A DNA stretch of 64,000 nucleotides from Rhodovibrio salinarum DSM 9154 (GCF_000515255.1 NZ_KI911559.1:1525548-1589547); one strand, 5' to 3'. Shown: positions 9,152 through 19,451, counted from the first letter of the stretch. The notes: generated by a model not told the origin, from the sequence alone. Made by a program: numbers and translations.

Positions 9152-9529
9152 ATGACCTCGATCGAGCCGTTTGAGACGCAGACGCCCCGCTCCACCCGCC
9201 TGGATATCGCCAAGCGCCTGGGCGCGGGCTTGATGGCGGCTTTCCTGTTGGCCGGGACGACCGCGCCCGCCTTGGCCGCTGGCAGCGACAGCGAGACCAG
9301 CGCTGGCAAGGCCGAGCAGACCAGCGATATGACCATCGACCAGGCCTGGGCCAATGCGAAGGAAGACTGGCGCGAACTGCAGGAGGCCAGCGGCGACGCC
9401 TGGAACGATGCCCGTGACGAGTTCGAGGAATCCTGGAGCCGCTTGCAGCGTATGATGTCCGAGGAGGAGGGCAGCGCTCCGCCGCCGGACAATCCGGAGG
9501 CGCTGGAGCAGAAGGAAAGTCAGCAGTAA
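9152..9529 (+). CDS. Small secreted acidic helical protein, function unknown
   Basis: About 125 residues. A signal peptide runs from the start through a hydrophobic segment (LGAGLMAAFLLAGTTAPALA), so the mature protein is periplasmic or exported. The mature part is rich in Glu, Asp and Trp and looks alpha-helical, with spaced tryptophans (AWANAKEDWRELQEAS, AWNDARDEFEESWSRL) giving two amphipathic helices, then a proline-rich acidic tail. AAAGGA precedes the second in-frame ATG, which I prefer over 9143. I do not recognise a family. Confidence 0.6.
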   Translation: MTSIEPFETQTPRSTRLDIAKRLGAGLMAAFLLAGTTAPALAAGSDSETSAGKAEQTSDMTIDQAWANAKEDWRELQEASGDAWNDARDEFEESWSRLQRMMSEEEGSAPPPDNPEALEQKESQQ

Positions 9530-9561
9530 ATCGGCCTCGACCGATCTGCTATGGCGTGCTT

Positions 9562-9592
9562 CCGGCCCGGCGGGGTTAACCCGCCGGGCCGG
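9562..9592. terminator. Strong GC hairpin between the small secreted gene and glmU
   Basis: A perfect 13-bp stem (CCGGCCCGGCGGG / CCCGCCGGGCCGG) with a loop of about five bases, 30 bases past the stop codon. The downstream U-tract is poor. Confidence 0.65.
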
Positions 9593-9714
9593 CTTGCGTG
9601 TGGCGATGCAACATGATGAAACAAGGCTTGAATTGCGGTTCGCGCGTCAACTTGGCTGAATCCGGCCAACGTTATAGCCGCAAGTTTTCAAGCCATCCAC
9701 GAAGCCGAGAGACC

Positions 9715-11133
9715 GTGAGCGCCGAACCGACCGAGTCCCCAGCTATTTCCTCAAGCCCCCGTCCCTTGGGTATCGTCGTCCTGGCCGCGGGGCAGGGCAC
9801 GCGGATGCGCTCGAGCCGGCCCAAGGTGCTGCATCAGGTCGCCGGCAAGGCGATGCTGCGTCACGTCCTGGACGCCGTGGACGCGCTCCAGCCCGAACGC
9901 TGTGTGGTCGTCGTCGGTCCCGGTCAGGGCGAGGTTGCCAAGGCCGCCGCGCCCCATGCCACCGCCGAGCAGACCGAGCGTCTGGGGACCGGCCATGCCG
10001 TGCAGGCCGCGCACGCCGCCCTCGGCGACCTGGCGGCCGATCCGCAGGCGGAGGTGCTGGTGACGTGCGGCGACACCCCCTTGCTGACGGCGGAGACGCT
10101 GGCCGGCCTGCGGCGCGCGCGGGTCGCGCAGGATGCCGGCATGGCGGTGCTGGGCTTCCAGGCGGCGGACCCGGGGGCCTACGGCCGGCTGGTGATGGAC
10201 GATACGGGGTTGTTGCAGCGGATCGTCGAGGCCAAGGACGCGAGCGCGTCCGAGCGCGCGATCGATCTGTGCAACGCCGGCGTTCTGCTGGCGCGCGCGG
10301 ACATCCTGTTCGAATCCCTGGCCCGGGTGACTAACGACAACGCCAAGGGCGAATACTACCTGACCGACGTCGTCGGGATCGCCCGGGGCGACGGCGAACG
10401 CGTCGCCGTCGCGCTGGCGGCGGAGGCCGAGATGCAGGGCGTGAACAGCCGGGCCGACCTCGCCGCCGCGGAAGCCGGGATGCAGCAGCGTCTGCGCGCC
10501 GCGGCGATGGCCAGTGGGGTGACCTTGAGCGCGCCGGAGACGGTCTTCCTGTCCCACGACACCGCGCTCGCTGCGGACGTCATGGTCGAGCCGCACGTCG
10601 TTTTCGGCCCCGGCGTCGAGGTTGCGGAAGGCGCGACGATCAAGGCGTTCAGTCACCTGGAAGGCGCGCGTGTCGGCGCGGGCGCCCAGGTCGGCCCATA
10701 CGCCCGCCTGCGTCCGGGCACCGTGCTCGGCAGCAACAGCCGAATCGGCAATTTCGTCGAGACCAAGAACACCGAACTCGGCGCCGGCGCGAAGGCCAAT
10801 CACCTCACCTATCTGGGCGATACGGTGGTTGGCGCGGCTGCTAACATCGGCGCCGGGACGATCACCTGTAATTACGACGGCTTTCTGAAACACCGCACGC
10901 AGATCGGCGAGGGCGCCTTTATCGGCTCCAACAGCGCGCTGGTCGCCCCGGTCAGTGTCGGGGCCGGGGCGATCGTCGGGGCCGGCAGTACGCTGACGCA
11001 GGATGTCGACGCCGACGCGCTGGCGGTTGCGCGCGGGCAGCAGAAGACGGTGGCTGGCGGCGGCGCGCGGTTCCGCGCCTCCCGCCAGGCGGACAAGGCG
11101 CGCCGCGACGGCGCGGGCAAGCACGGGAGCTAG
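9715..11133 (+). CDS. glmU: Bifunctional GlmU: GlcNAc-1-P uridyltransferase / GlcN-1-P acetyltransferase
   Basis: Makes UDP-GlcNAc for peptidoglycan and lipopolysaccharide in two steps. The N-terminal nucleotidyltransferase domain has LAAGQGTRMR at about 23-32, RPKVLH just after, and the CGDTPLL metal/nucleotide motif. The C-terminal half is a left-handed beta-helix with hexapeptide repeats and the acetyltransferase motif region NHLTYLGD and NYDG. The protein has 472 residues from the GTG at 9715, the best-placed start; the open frame extends further upstream but without similarity. It is four bases from glmS, so the two successive pathway genes form an operon. Confidence 0.96.
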   Translation: MSAEPTESPAISSSPRPLGIVVLAAGQGTRMRSSRPKVLHQVAGKAMLRHVLDAVDALQPERCVVVVGPGQGEVAKAAAPHATAEQTERLGTGHAVQAAHAALGDLAADPQAEVLVTCGDTPLLTAETLAGLRRARVAQDAGMAVLGFQAADPGAYGRLVMDDTGLLQRIVEAKDASASERAIDLCNAGVLLARADILFESLARVTNDNAKGEYYLTDVVGIARGDGERVAVALAAEAEMQGVNSRADLAAAEAGMQQRLRAAAMASGVTLSAPETVFLSHDTALAADVMVEPHVVFGPGVEVAEGATIKAFSHLEGARVGAGAQVGPYARLRPGTVLGSNSRIGNFVETKNTELGAGAKANHLTYLGDTVVGAAANIGAGTITCNYDGFLKHRTQIGEGAFIGSNSALVAPVSVGAGAIVGAGSTLTQDVDADALAVARGQQKTVAGGGARFRASRQADKARRDGAGKHGS

Positions 11134-11136
11134 GCC

Positions 11137-12960
11137 ATGTGCGGCATCATCGGCATCGTTGGACGGGAGCGGGTCGCCCCGCTGCTGCTCGACGCGTTGC
11201 GGCGCCTGGAATATCGGGGCTACGACTCGGCCGGGATCGCGACCCTGGTCAACGGCAAGATCGATCGCCGCCGGGCGCAGGGGAAGCTGCGCAATCTGGC
11301 CGCCCGGCTGGAGGAAGCGCCGATCGAGGGCACCACGGGGATCGGCCATACCCGCTGGGCGACCCACGGCCGCCCCAGCGAGGGCAATGCCCACCCGCAT
11401 GCCAACGCTCATGTTGCGGTCGTGCACAACGGCATCGTCGAGAACTTCCACGAGCTCAGGCAGGAGCTCGAAGCCGACGGCGCGGTGTTCGAGACTGAGA
11501 CCGACACGGAAGTGATCGTCCATCTGATCACCCAGGAGCTGAAGCGTCAGGCCTCGCCCAGCGCGGCGACGGCGGCGGCGCTCAAGCGGCTGGAGGGGGC
11601 GTTCGCGCTGGCGGTGCTGTTCGCGGGGCGGCACGACATGATGATCGGCGCCCGCCGGGGCAGCCCGATGGCGGTCGGCTACGGCGACGGGGAGATGTAC
11701 GTCGGGTCGGACTCGCTGGCGCTGGCGCCTTTGACCAATCGGATCACCTATCTGGAGGAGGGCGACTGGGTCGAGCTGACGGCCGAGGGCGTCACCATCC
11801 ACGACGCGGATGACGCGGTGGTGGAGCGGCCGGTAAAGCAGACGTCCGTCTCGGGCGCGATGATCGGCAAGGGCGATTACCGCCACTTCATGCAGAAGGA
11901 GATCCACGAGCAGCCGTCGGTGATCGGTGACACGCTGCACGCCTTCCTGAACCCGCTGCAACGCGCGGTCACGCTGCCGGACCTGCCGTTCGATCTGGGC
12001 AAGCTGCCGCGCGTGACGATCACCGCCTGCGGCACGGCCTTCCTGGCCGGCTGGGTCGCCAAGTACTGGATGGAGCAGGTTGCCCGCCAGCCGGTTGAGC
12101 TCGACCTCGCCTCCGAACTGCGCTACCGCGCCCCGCCGATGCCCGACGGCGGCCTCACGACCGTGATCTCGCAGTCGGGCGAGACGGCGGAGACCCACGG
12201 CGCCCTGCAGTACGCCCGCGAGCAGGGGCAGCGCACGCTTTCGATCGTCAACGTTGCGGAAAGCGCGATCGCGCGCGACAGCGAGGCGGTGCTGCAGACG
12301 CTGGCCGGGCCCGAGATCGGTGTCGCCTCGACCAAGGCGTTCACCACCCAATTGACCGTCCTGGCCGCGCTGTCGATCGCGATCGGCCGGGCCAGGGGCA
12401 CGATCGATCAGGCGACCGAGGCGCGTCTGACCGACGCGCTGATCGAGGTGCCAGCCCGCGCGAGCGAGGTGCTGAACCACGACGGCCACATCGCCGAGAT
12501 CGGGCAGTGGGTCGCGGAGGCGCGCGACGTGCTCTATCTCGGCCGCGGCAACCTCTACCCGATCGCGCTGGAAGGCGCGCTGAAGCTGAAGGAGATCTCC
12601 TACATCCACGCCGAGGGCTATGCCGCCGGCGAGATGAAGCACGGTCCGATCGCGCTGATCGACGAGCACGTGCCGGTGATCTGCTGCGCCCCCTCAGGCC
12701 CGCTGTTCCCGAAGATGGCGAGCAACGTGCAGGAGGTGATCGCGCGCGGCGGCCGGGTGATCCTGCTGTCCGACAAGCAGGGCCTCGAACGCGCCGGCGC
12801 GGGCGCGGAGTACACCATCGAACTGCCCGAGGTGGACCCGTTCGTCGCCCCGCTGCTCTATTCCATCCCCGTCCAGCTGCTCGCCTACCACACCGCCGTG
12901 TTCAAGGGCACCGACGTCGACCAGCCGAGGAACCTGGCGAAGTCGGTCACGGTGGAGTAG
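11137..12960 (+). CDS. glmS: Glutamine-fructose-6-phosphate aminotransferase (isomerizing)
   Basis: Produces glucosamine-6-phosphate from fructose-6-phosphate and glutamine, the first committed step of amino-sugar synthesis. The protein has 607 residues starting MCGIIGIVG, so Cys2 becomes the N-terminal nucleophile after Met removal. The glutaminase domain shows TRWATHGRPSEGNAHPH. Two SIS sugar-isomerase domains follow, with SQSGETAET and STKAFTTQ, and the protein ends DQPRNLAKSVTVE as usual. No glmS ribozyme-like leader is present; it is cotranscribed with glmU. Confidence 0.97.
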   Translation: MCGIIGIVGRERVAPLLLDALRRLEYRGYDSAGIATLVNGKIDRRRAQGKLRNLAARLEEAPIEGTTGIGHTRWATHGRPSEGNAHPHANAHVAVVHNGIVENFHELRQELEADGAVFETETDTEVIVHLITQELKRQASPSAATAAALKRLEGAFALAVLFAGRHDMMIGARRGSPMAVGYGDGEMYVGSDSLALAPLTNRITYLEEGDWVELTAEGVTIHDADDAVVERPVKQTSVSGAMIGKGDYRHFMQKEIHEQPSVIGDTLHAFLNPLQRAVTLPDLPFDLGKLPRVTITACGTAFLAGWVAKYWMEQVARQPVELDLASELRYRAPPMPDGGLTTVISQSGETAETHGALQYAREQGQRTLSIVNVAESAIARDSEAVLQTLAGPEIGVASTKAFTTQLTVLAALSIAIGRARGTIDQATEARLTDALIEVPARASEVLNHDGHIAEIGQWVAEARDVLYLGRGNLYPIALEGALKLKEISYIHAEGYAAGEMKHGPIALIDEHVPVICCAPSGPLFPKMASNVQEVIARGGRVILLSDKQGLERAGAGAEYTIELPEVDPFVAPLLYSIPVQLLAYHTAVFKGTDVDQPRNLAKSVTVE

Positions 12961-13011
12961 GGGCGCACCACGCCGCTATTTCACGAAGATCGATATGTGT
13001 CGGGGGCTGAC

Positions 13012-13086
13012 TGGTGCCGCCGGTAGGAATCGAACCTACGGCCTCACCCTTACCAAGGGTGCGCTCTACCCCTGAGCTACGGCGGC
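13012..13086 (-). tRNA. tRNA-Thr (anticodon GGT)
   Basis: The reverse complement folds as a 75-base tRNA: acceptor GCCGCCG/CGGCGGC, anticodon stem CACCC/GGGTG with loop TTGGTAA (anticodon GGT, codon ACC), T-arm GTAGG TTCGATT CCTAC, and an encoded CCA end. It is convergent with glmS. Confidence 0.97.
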
Positions 13087-13294
13087 ATCCGGTCTGTGGC
13101 GGGCGGGGCATCAACAAGGCCCCGGCGCCAGCGCGGCGGAAAATGCCAGCCGGCGCGCGCGATGGCAAGGACGATTCGCGCACGTCCGATGGGTGAGCCC
13201 CATGGCTGCTGGTGCAGACAGGCGCGAGAGGGCGCTAGCTCTTGACCGGAGCCTCTTGACGGGGCGCCATCGCGCCCACGACCTTGGCGTCCCA

Positions 13295-13324
13295 GGCGCC
13301 CGCGTTTGGGGCGCCCGCGTTTGG
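13295..13324. repeat. Tandem duplication of a 15-bp unit
   Basis: Two adjacent exact copies of GGCGCCCGCGTTTGG lie just upstream of the small basic protein gene. If the longer frame from 13284 were translated it would give APAFG twice. Confidence 0.6.
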
Positions 13325-13352
13325 CGCGGCACGCAACAGGACCGATCCGGAG

Positions 13353-13556
13353 ATGAGCGAGCGTAAGCGTCCCCAGGTCCGCCGCGAGACGGCGGCCGAG
13401 CAGCAGGCCCGTGAGGAGCGGCTGGCCCAGCAGCTCCGCGCCAACCTGCGCAAGCGTAAGCGCCAGCAACGCGGCCGGCAGGCGGACGACGGCGCACCCG
13501 ATGGCACCGCAGCCGGCGCAGGGCAGGGCAAGCCCGGCCCGGAGGGGAGCGACTAG
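13353..13556 (+). CDS. Small basic conserved-type protein
   Basis: A 67-residue, strongly basic protein starting MSERKRPQVRRETAAEQQAREERLAQQLRANLRKRK and ending in a Gly/Asp/Pro-rich tail. The repeated Arg/Lys/Glu/Gln heptad-like pattern suggests one long helix. Small basic proteins of this wording occur near murA or tRNA genes in alphaproteobacteria, but I know of no function. A longer start at 13284 would read through the 15-bp tandem repeat and is less likely. Confidence 0.55.
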   Translation: MSERKRPQVRRETAAEQQAREERLAQQLRANLRKRKRQQRGRQADDGAPDGTAAGAGQGKPGPEGSD

Positions 13557-13744
13557 CGCCGCGTGCATCTCGGCGCTTCCTTGCCGGTAGGCTGACGTCA
13601 GGCTTGTTTCGCTGTTCGGCGCCGAACCTGTGGCTTGGCTGCGCCAATCGCTCGAATCCCCGGTCTTTTTCTGGCGCGGTTTGCGTTTGCTGATCGTTCC
13701 GCGCGCAGCGGGCGCATCGTTGACTGGACGCGGCGTGTCCAGCG

Positions 13745-14650
13745 TCAGCCAGATTGCTGGGCGGCACCGTCCGGCGTCCGCCGTTCCAGTTCCGAGTTCA
13801 ATTCGGCGCCGAACAAGACGCAGAAAGTCGATAGCCAGAGCCACAGCATCAGGATGATCACGCCGGCGAGCGAGCCGTAGGTCTCGTTATAATTGCCGAA
13901 ATTCTGGATGAAGACGGAGAACAGCGCCGAACCTACGAGCCATAGGAGCGTGCCGAATAGGGCACCCGGCGTGATCCAGCGCCAGTGCGCGTTCCGGCGG
14001 TGCGGGCCGAAACGGTAGATGACCGCGAAGCTGAGGATCGTAAGAAGCGCGAGGATGGGCCAGCGCACAAAGGCGATCAGAAAGCCGAACGTCGACGCCA
14101 GCCCGATGGCCTGCAGTAGCAGAGGGACGACGGCCACGACCGCGAGGCCCAGCATGGCGATTCCGATCAGCACCAACGTCAATGCCACGCCCACGGCGTT
14201 CCTTTTCAGGACCCCACGCGTCTCCTCGACCTGGCAGGCGATGTTCAGCCCATCCATCAGGTTCTTCGTGCCGGAGGAGGCGCTATAGAGCGTCAGCACG
14301 AGGCTTGCCAGGGCGATCCACCCAACGCTTTCGCCGCCCGAGGCGATAGCTTGGGCCTGCCCTCTCAGAAGGCTTGCCGTCTCCTGGGGAAGGGACGCGG
14401 CGAAATACCCCATCTGATCAGCCATCGCTTGCGGATCGATCGCCAACCCGGCGATCGACACCATCGCGGCAATCAGGGGGAAAACAGCCAGCATGAACCA
14501 GAAAGCAATCCCGGAGGTCACGATCGGAATGTTGTCGCGCTCGATCCTGCCCTTGATGTTCTTGAATACCTGCAGCCAACCTTTCGCAGAAATGCCCTTT
14601 AGGTGGGACAAGCGCGGTTCACCGATTTCCCGTGAGATCGCATTCAGCAT
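13745..14650 (-). CDS. YihY/BrkB-family inner membrane protein
   Basis: A 301-residue polytopic membrane protein of the YihY/virulence factor BrkB family, once misannotated ribonuclease BN. About six transmembrane helices are visible, with the family pattern SGIAFWFMLAVFPLIAAMVS in helix 1 and GSLAGVIILMLWLWLSTFCVLFGAELNSE at the C-terminal end. GGAAGGAA lies upstream of the chosen ATG, and the longer frame adds an unconserved arginine-rich stretch. Its biological role, possibly transport or envelope maintenance, is not established. Confidence 0.85.
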   Translation of the reverse strand: MLNAISREIGEPRLSHLKGISAKGWLQVFKNIKGRIERDNIPIVTSGIAFWFMLAVFPLIAAMVSIAGLAIDPQAMADQMGYFAASLPQETASLLRGQAQAIASGGESVGWIALASLVLTLYSASSGTKNLMDGLNIACQVEETRGVLKRNAVGVALTLVLIGIAMLGLAVVAVVPLLLQAIGLASTFGFLIAFVRWPILALLTILSFAVIYRFGPHRRNAHWRWITPGALFGTLLWLVGSALFSVFIQNFGNYNETYGSLAGVIILMLWLWLSTFCVLFGAELNSELERRTPDGAAQQSG

Positions 14651-14871
14651 GGTTGCTTCCTTCCGACGGTCTTGTCGGCTGGACGTGTTGGCCGGCCGCA
14701 AGGGGCGGGCGCGCCGGTCCGCGGAATCGCCTGCCGCCATCTACCGGCGAGACGAAGTCTCCGCATGGGGCCCGGGACCGGAAGGAGCAGGCCGGCGCGC
14801 CGTGCGGCCTCCCCTATCGTCGGCTCCGCGTTTTTTAGGGGCATTACCTGGGCTCACCGTGGCGGTGAGTC

Positions 14872-15249
14872 TTGGGCCCCATACCCGTGCTTTCTTTCCA
14901 GGGGGCAGGAAAAGAAGACCATGCAGCGGCCGGATTTGTTCCCAAGGTCCGAGCTCAGATCACAGAAGTCACATCTGCGCTGCGCTGCGATGCATGCGGG
15001 ACACTGCTGTCGTTCGAGTTGCGTGTTCTGATCCCCAATTGCGCGCCTCGTTGTATCGATGGCCCGTTCGAGGATACGGTCGTCTCCGCACAGATCTGCC
15101 CGTTCCGGCTGGGGTGCCGGTCAGGTTTTCGGCGGGGCAATGAAATTCCCGTTGTCCTGCATACCTGCGAGCCATTCAGCGTGGTTGGCCTGCTGGACGC
15201 GTTCCATTACAACCGCATGCCGAACGCCGTCGTACAGGCTGTGCGGTGA
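14872..15249 (+). CDS. Doubtful cysteine-rich reading frame in a 766-base gap
   Basis: The span 14651-15416 between the YihY gene and murA contains no convincing gene. The best candidate runs in this frame with no good ATG (TTG or GTG starts only) and encodes about 100-125 residues with CDAC and several further cysteines, ending LLDAFHYNRMPNAVVQAVR. Third-position GC looks intermediate. No family is recognised and no ribosome-binding site is convincing. It may be a decayed gene. Confidence 0.2.
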   Translation: MGPIPVLSFQGAGKEDHAAAGFVPKVRAQITEVTSALRCDACGTLLSFELRVLIPNCAPRCIDGPFEDTVVSAQICPFRLGCRSGFRRGNEIPVVLHTCEPFSVVGLLDAFHYNRMPNAVVQAVR

Positions 15250-15416
15250 GCGTTGGGCCGCATCCGATGGACGCAAGCCCGCCATGCATGTGCCATGAAA
15301 TCGGCGCATCTGCGCGCCACCAAGCGCTGCAGCACGTCGGGGGACGGCTTTCGGGCGGCCCGAGGATATCCCACAGCTAGGGCACGCGCGCCTGCGCGCG
15401 GCTTCGAAGGAGACGC

Positions 15417-16715
15417 ATGGACCGCATCAAGATCCAAGGCGGCCGGCCGCTCAACGGCGAAATCGCCATCTCGGGGGCAAAGAACGCCGCCTTGCCGCTG
15501 ATGGCCGCGTCGCTGCTGACGGAGGCGCCGCTGCGCCTGTCCAACCTGCCGCATCTGGCCGATATCACCACCCTCGCCAACGTGCTCTCGCAGCACGGGG
15601 TCGAGCTGCACATGGATGGCGGCGCGGCGGGCGGTCACGCCGGCCGGGTGCTGGAACTGACGGCCGGCAAGGTGGTCAATGTGCGTGCGGCCTACGACCT
15701 GGTGCGGCGGATGCGCGCCAGCGTGCTCGTGCTGGGGCCGCTGCTCGCGCGCGAGGGCTACGTCGAGGTGTCGATGCCGGGGGGCTGCGCGATCGGCACC
15801 CGTCCGATCGACCTGCACCTGAAGGCGATGGAGGCGCTGGGCGCGCGGATCGAGCTGCAGGACGGCTACATCGAGGCGCACGCCCCTGGCGGCCTGTCCG
15901 GCGGCGAGGTGGTGTTCCCCAAGATCTCCGTCGGGGCGACCGAGAACGCGCTGATGGCGGCCACGCTGGCCAAGGGGACGAGCCGGATCGTCAATGCCGC
16001 GCGCGAGCCCGAGATCGGCGATCTGGCCGAATGCCTGAACAAGATGGGCGCGCGGATCACCGGCATCGGCACCGACACCCTCGTCGTCGAAGGGGTGGAC
16101 CGTCTGAACGGTGCGGAGCACGCGGTGATCGGCGACCGGATCGAGACCGGGACCTACGCCATGGCCGCCGCGATCACCGACGGCGATCTGGAGCTGGTCG
16201 GCGCCAACAGCAAACACCTGCGCGCTGCACTCGACAAGCTGAGCCTGGCCGGGGTCGCATGGCGGGAGACCAATCGCGGCATCCGGGTGTGCCGCGCCAA
16301 TGGCCCGCTCCAGGGCACGGATGCGCAGACCGAGCCCTATCCCGGCTTCCCGACCGATCTGCAGGCGCAGTTCATCGCCACCATGGCGACGGCCGAGGGC
16401 GCGTCGATGGTGACCGAGACGATCTTCGAGAACCGCTTCATGCATGTGCCCGAGTTGATGCGTATGGGCGCGGATGTGCAGATTGACGGGTCGAGCGCCA
16501 TGGTGCGCGGGGTCAAACGGCTGAAGGGCGCGCCGGTCATGGCGACCGACCTGCGCGCGTCGGTCAGCCTGGTGCTGGCCGGCCTCGCCGCGGAGGGTGA
16601 GACCGAGATCAACCGGGTCTACCACCTCGACCGCGGCTACGAACGACTGGAAGAGAAGCTGAGCGCTTGCGGCGCCGAGATCGTGCGCGCCCGTGCGCAG
16701 GAGGATGACGCGTGA
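15417..16715 (+). CDS. murA: UDP-N-acetylglucosamine 1-carboxyvinyltransferase
   Basis: First committed enzyme of peptidoglycan synthesis, transferring enolpyruvate from PEP to UDP-GlcNAc in the cytosol; target of fosfomycin. The protein has 432 residues, with K22 in [11 protein letters not shown] and the active-site cysteine C124 in [12 protein letters not shown], so it is the fosfomycin-reactive Cys form. GAAGGAG precedes the ATG. Its last bases overlap the GTG of the DUF2948 gene, opening a long alphaproteobacterial cluster of cell-wall, histidine, translation and RNA genes. Confidence 0.97.
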   Translation: MDRIKIQGGRPLNGEIAISGAKNAALPLMAASLLTEAPLRLSNLPHLADITTLANVLSQHGVELHMDGGAAGGHAGRVLELTAGKVVNVRAAYDLVRRMRASVLVLGPLLAREGYVEVSMPGGCAIGTRPIDLHLKAMEALGARIELQDGYIEAHAPGGLSGGEVVFPKISVGATENALMAATLAKGTSRIVNAAREPEIGDLAECLNKMGARITGIGTDTLVVEGVDRLNGAEHAVIGDRIETGTYAMAAAITDGDLELVGANSKHLRAALDKLSLAGVAWRETNRGIRVCRANGPLQGTDAQTEPYPGFPTDLQAQFIATMATAEGASMVTETIFENRFMHVPELMRMGADVQIDGSSAMVRGVKRLKGAPVMATDLRASVSLVLAGLAAEGETEINRVYHLDRGYERLEEKLSACGAEIVRARAQEDDA

Positions 16716-17377
16716 GCAACCCCATCGCCAAACTGGTGTCCGGTGTGTTCGGCAAGCGTGGCGGCAGCGTCGCGCCCGATAACAAGCCGCTCAAGCTGCG
16801 CGCCTACGACAAGGAGGATTTTGCTGTCGTTTCGTCCGTGTTGCAGGACGCGCTGGTGCCGGTGATCGACATGGATTGGCTCAGCGAAGACAAGCGCTTC
16901 GCCCTGGTGGCCAACCGCTTCCGCTGGGAACGGCGCGCGCCGGTCGGCGACTTGCCGGACCAGCCGGCCGCAGGCGCGCCGAGCGCGGAGACCGAGACGC
17001 AAAGCAGCGCCGATTCCGGCCAATTGCCGCAGACCGCCGAGGAGCCGGACGCCCGCTTCGAGGACGCGCCGCTGTACGAGCGGGTGCATTGCGGCATTAC
17101 GTTCGACCGGGTCGAGCAGGTGGCCTACCGCGGCTTCACCAAGGAGGCGAGCGGCCAGGTGCTCGAACTGCTGGCGGTGGTTGCCGACGATCGGGGACTG
17201 ACCGTCACCTTTGCGGGGGATGCGGCGCTGCGCTTGCAGGGGGCCAACATCGTCTGCCATCTGGAAGACCTTGGCGAACCCTGGCCGACGCAGTGGCGCC
17301 CCAGCCACGAGCGCACCGAGCCGGAACAGCAGAGCGATCAAGACGCCGCTACCAATCGCAACGGGAACAAGCCGTGA
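16712..17377 (+). CDS. DUF2948 family protein
   Basis: A 221-residue protein. The core [48 protein letters not shown] and the later [25 protein letters not shown] match the alphaproteobacterial DUF2948 family, which is nearly always found between murA and his genes. An insertion rich in Ala, Glu and Gln between the halves (about 75-120) and a hydrophilic tail are additions of low complexity. The GTG start overlaps the murA stop (GTGA), and the stop overlaps the hisG start the same way, indicating translational coupling. Function unknown. Confidence 0.85.
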   Translation: MSNPIAKLVSGVFGKRGGSVAPDNKPLKLRAYDKEDFAVVSSVLQDALVPVIDMDWLSEDKRFALVANRFRWERRAPVGDLPDQPAAGAPSAETETQSSADSGQLPQTAEEPDARFEDAPLYERVHCGITFDRVEQVAYRGFTKEASGQVLELLAVVADDRGLTVTFAGDAALRLQGANIVCHLEDLGEPWPTQWRPSHERTEPEQQSDQDAATNRNGNKP

Positions 17378-18039
17378 CGCCCGCGAATGAAAACCTGGTG
17401 CTGGCGCTGCCCAAGGGCCGCATCCTGAAGGAAGTGATGCCGCTGTTGAAGGCGGCCGACATCGTCCCCGAAGCCGCATTCGAGGACGACGATTCCCGCC
17501 AGCTGCGATTTCGCACCAACCATCCCAACCTGGACATCATCCGGGTGCGCGCCTTCGACGTGGCGACCTTCGTCGCCTTTGGCGCCGCGCATTTCGGCGT
17601 CGCGGGCAATGATGTGGTGATGGAGTTCGACTACCCCGAACTCTATGCGCCCGTCGATCTGGGGATCGGCAAGTGTCACCTCGCGGTCGCCGAGCCGAAC
17701 GATCTGGTCAAGCGCGACGACCCGACGCGCTGGAGCCACGTGCGCATCGCGACCAAGTATCCCGGCATTACCAAGCGCCACTTCGCCGCGCGCGGCGTGC
17801 AGGCGGAGTGCATCAAGCTGAACGGCGCGATGGAGCTGGCGCCAAAGCTCGGGTTGGCGCGGCGGATCGTCGATCTGGTATCCACCGGCACCACCCTGAA
17901 GGCGAACGACCTGGTGGAGATCGAGCGGATCGCCGAGGTCACCAGCCGCTTGATCGTCAACCGCGCCGCGCTGAAGACCCGCCCGCACGACGTGGGCCGT
18001 TGGGTCGAGACCTTCCGGGAGGTCGCAGATGCCGCATAA
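17374..18039 (+). CDS. hisG: ATP phosphoribosyltransferase catalytic subunit, short form
   Basis: Catalyses the first step of histidine synthesis, condensing ATP and PRPP. It has 221 residues and lacks the C-terminal regulatory domain, so it is the HisG-S form, which in known systems needs the HisRS-like partner HisZ; no hisZ is in this window. Visible motifs are [16 protein letters not shown] at the N-terminus and the PRPP-binding loop [14 protein letters not shown]. The GTG start overlaps the DUF2948 stop, and the 3' end overlaps the hisD ATG by 11 bases. Confidence 0.94.
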   Translation: MTPANENLVLALPKGRILKEVMPLLKAADIVPEAAFEDDDSRQLRFRTNHPNLDIIRVRAFDVATFVAFGAAHFGVAGNDVVMEFDYPELYAPVDLGIGKCHLAVAEPNDLVKRDDPTRWSHVRIATKYPGITKRHFAARGVQAECIKLNGAMELAPKLGLARRIVDLVSTGTTLKANDLVEIERIAEVTSRLIVNRAALKTRPHDVGRWVETFREVADAA

Positions 18040-19324
18040 GCTGGACGCGCGCCAGGCCGATTTCGAGCGGGCCTTCGCCGATTTCCTCGATGTCCGGCGC
18101 GCGGAGGAGGCCGACGTCGACCGCACCGTGCAGGGCATTCTGGCGGATGTGCGCGCCCGCGGCGATGCCGCGTTGCTCGACTATACGGCCAAGCTGGACC
18201 GCTACGAGACCACGGCCGCCGGCCTGAAGGTCACGCACGAAGAACTCGAGGGCGCGGTCGCGCAGTGCGATCCGGATACGGTGGAGGCGCTGCAACTCGC
18301 GCGCCAGCGTATCGCCGCCTTCCATGAACATCAGAAACCGGCGGATCTGGATTACACCGACGCGGACGGTGTGCGCATGGGGCATCGCTGGACCCCGATC
18401 GACGCGGTGGGGCTGTATGTTCCCGGCGGCACGGCGGCCTATCCCTCCAGCGTGCTGATGAACGCCGTGCCGGCCAAGGTCGCGGGCGTCGAACGCGTGG
18501 TCATGGTCGTGCCCGCGCCGGATGGCGTGCTGAACCCGCTCGTGCTCGCGGCCGCGCGGATCGCGGGGATCGACGAGGTCTACCGGATCGGCGGGGCGCA
18601 GGCGGTGGCCGCGCTCGCCTATGGCACGGAGACGATCGCCCCGGTCGACAAGATCACCGGTCCGGGGAACGCCTATGTCGCCAGCGCCAAGAAGCAGGTG
18701 TTCGGCACGGTCGGCATCGACATGATCGCGGGCCCGTCGGAAGTGTTGATCGTCGCCGACAAGGACAACGATCCCGCGATCGTCGCCGCCGACCTGCTGG
18801 CGCAGAGCGAGCACGACGTCAACGCACAGTCGATCCTGATCACCGATGACGCCGATTTTGGCGAGGCGGTCGAGCGGGCGGTGCAGACCCATCTGCAGCG
18901 CCTGCCGCGCAGCGAGATTGCCGGCGAGAGCTGGCGGCGCCACGGCGCGGTCATCCAGGTCGGGCAGATCGAGGAGGCTGGCCGCCTGATCGACCGCGTG
19001 GCGCCGGAGCACCTGGAGCTGCAAGTCGCCGATCCGGATGCCTTGCTGCGGACCTTCCGCCACGCCGGTGCGATCTTCATGGGGGGACATGCCCCGGAGG
19101 TTCTGGGCGACTACGTTGCCGGGCCGAACCACGTCCTGCCGACCGGGCGCAGCGCGCGCTTTTCCTCCGGTCTGTCGGTGCTCGATTTCATGAAGCGGTC
19201 TTCGCTGCTGCAGAGTTCGCCCGCCGGTTTCGCCAAGATCGGCCCGGCGGCGGTCGCGCTCGCCCACGCCGAGGGCTTGGACGCGCACGCGCTCTCCGTC
19301 AAACTCCGTCTGAACGAGGGGTAG
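18029..19324 (+). CDS. hisD: Histidinol dehydrogenase
   Basis: Zinc- and NAD-dependent enzyme for the last two steps of histidine synthesis (L-histidinol to histidine). It has 431 residues, with the typical [24 protein letters not shown] segment, [16 protein letters not shown], the IAGPSEVL motif, the QSEHD zinc/substrate site and [14 protein letters not shown] near the C-terminus. It is translationally coupled to hisG. Other his genes are not in the window, so the pathway is split across the genome as usual in this class. Confidence 0.97.
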   Translation: MPHKLDARQADFERAFADFLDVRRAEEADVDRTVQGILADVRARGDAALLDYTAKLDRYETTAAGLKVTHEELEGAVAQCDPDTVEALQLARQRIAAFHEHQKPADLDYTDADGVRMGHRWTPIDAVGLYVPGGTAAYPSSVLMNAVPAKVAGVERVVMVVPAPDGVLNPLVLAAARIAGIDEVYRIGGAQAVAALAYGTETIAPVDKITGPGNAYVASAKKQVFGTVGIDMIAGPSEVLIVADKDNDPAIVAADLLAQSEHDVNAQSILITDDADFGEAVERAVQTHLQRLPRSEIAGESWRRHGAVIQVGQIEEAGRLIDRVAPEHLELQVADPDALLRTFRHAGAIFMGGHAPEVLGDYVAGPNHVLPTGRSARFSSGLSVLDFMKRSSLLQSSPAGFAKIGPAAVALAHAEGLDAHALSVKLRLNEG

Positions 19325-19451
19325 GGCCCGAGTGCACGCATGCGGCGTGCGCCCCGTCCAACGACCACGGCAGTCGGTCGCTTCCCTTCGAGGCAGTGGG
19401 GACGAAAATGGTCGCCCCAAGTGCGTAAGCGCAGGAAGAGACGGTAACGCG

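Noticed and set aside
9751-12669. A 972-codon open frame on the minus strand opposite glmU and glmS
   Set aside because: Both strands cannot encode conserved enzymes here; the plus-strand products are unmistakable. The antisense frame is a shadow of high third-position GC.
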